5,526 nt of DNA, from NCBI GenBank assembly GCA_027622495.1, contig JAQBYL010000303.1, positions 1 to 5,526 on the forward strand, read 5' to 3'. Positions 5,159 through 5,526 of this stretch are shown here, piece after piece. The position numbers were made by a program, and so were the translations under genes. This DNA comes from Pseudomonadota bacterium (GTDB lineage Bacteria; Pseudomonadota; Gammaproteobacteria; Pseudomonadales; Azotimanducaceae). Below the pieces are notes generated by a model. It did no database searches. It had not been told where the DNA came from and saw nothing but the letters and a program-made list of their open reading frames with translations. Within the stretch, counting starts at the first letter, position 1; every line of letters starts with the position of its first letter.

Positions 5159-5526
5159 TTGGCGTCCGACCTTCCTCTGTTCACTTCCTGCTCGACCTTT
5201 CTGCGGCTGGATCAGTGCACCGATCCAGCCACCTCGCAAGCCCAGGCTCTGATCCTCGGTGCACCGTTCGATCTCGCAACCACCGGACGCTCCGGTGCAC
5301 GATCAGGTCCGGGTGGGATCCGTCAGGCGTCGGCCAACCTTGCCTGGGAACAAACCCGCTGGCCGTGGGACTTTGATGCCGCCGACTTTCTACAAGCCGC
5401 CGACCTCGGCGATGTTGCAACTCACGTAGGCGACCCACGTGGGTTTATTGCGAGTCTGCAGGCGAAAGCAAGCAGCGTGGTCGATGCTGGCAAACACCTC
5501 CTCACCCTGGGCGGTGATCACTATAT
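5159..5526 (+). CDS. speB: Agmatinase (ureohydrolase family), N-terminal part, cut by the window end
   Basis: The first 122 residues of an arginase/agmatinase-family enzyme, which hydrolyses agmatine to putrescine and urea with a binuclear Mn centre. The fragment aligns well by eye with E. coli SpeB: FLRLDQ, LGAPFDLATTGRSGARSGP (34-52), GGIRQASANLAWE (52-64), RWPWDFD (67-73) and DLGDV (82-86). The last complete motif, GGDHY, contains H121, the first Mn-ligand histidine. The start is a TTG with GGAG 7 nt upstream; no in-frame ATG gives a comparable N-terminus. The gene diverges from the acetylpolyamine amidohydrolase, so the two putrescine-producing activities probably share a control region. 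Guanidinobutyrase and other ureohydrolases are close relatives, so substrate should be confirmed from the missing C-terminal part. Confidence 0.9.
   Translation, partial: MASDLPLFTSCSTFLRLDQCTDPATSQAQALILGAPFDLATTGRSGARSGPGGIRQASANLAWEQTRWPWDFDAADFLQAADLGDVATHVGDPRGFIASLQAKASSVVDAGKHLLTLGGDHY

Noticed and set aside
5034..5252. Short plus-strand open frames across the divergent intergenic region and the agmatinase start.
   Set aside because: They are in other frames than the SpeB-matching reading and show no recognisable motif.

Overview
The window reads as a compact, moderately GC-rich proteobacterial chromosome segment. Gammaproteobacteria is my best guess, from the close match of the agmatinase start to E. 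coli SpeB and from the overall style; the sequence alone does not fix the species. Genes are packed tightly, with two ATGA-type overlaps, one 2-nt gap and one convergent 3' overlap. Nothing looks like an insertion sequence, phage, tRNA/rRNA or CRISPR array.

Left part (1-3969, all plus strand): a run of six co-directional genes that looks like one operon or two abutting ones. In order: the C-terminal end of a D-alanine--D-alanine ligase-like ATP-grasp enzyme; a GNAT N-acetyltransferase coupled to it by an ATGA overlap; a small exported protein with a Sel1/TPR-like helical repeat region; a 2-oxoglutarate/Fe(II) oxygenase of the ArpA-like type (HxD...H triad); a protein of the glycine/sarcosine/betaine/D-proline reductase 'selenoprotein B' family; and a TauD/TfdA-type 2-oxoglutarate dioxygenase coupled to the previous gene by another ATGA overlap.

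The selenoprotein-B-like gene is the most interesting object. It has an in-frame TGA (2342-2344) exactly where the family carries the first Cys of a CxxC redox motif, so the product would contain U-P-N-C. A 5-bp all-GC hairpin with a 7-nt, G-first loop lies at 2355-2371, at the spacing expected of a bacterial SECIS element. The frame then stays open for 250 codons. The same gene also carries an internal lesion near 2217: the N-terminus is in one frame and everything from the HYSFMGAG motif onward is in the next, with a piece of the family's usual sequence missing. This is either a deletion that broke the gene or a sequencing/assembly error.

Right part (3946-5526): a minus-strand acetylpolyamine amidohydrolase (histone-deacetylase superfamily, all catalytic and zinc residues present), whose 3' end overlaps the TauD-like gene by 24 bp. 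A 181-bp divergent intergenic region follows, then the plus-strand start of an agmatinase (speB) that runs off the window. This divergent pair points to agmatine/putrescine and acetylated-polyamine metabolism.

How they may work together (inference): ligase plus acetyltransferase plus two 2OG oxygenases plus a thiol/selenol reductase-like protein suggests a small pathway that makes or modifies an amino-acid-type compound. The neighbouring deacetylase and agmatinase handle amino/guanidino compounds and may or may not belong to it. The substrate cannot be read from the sequence.
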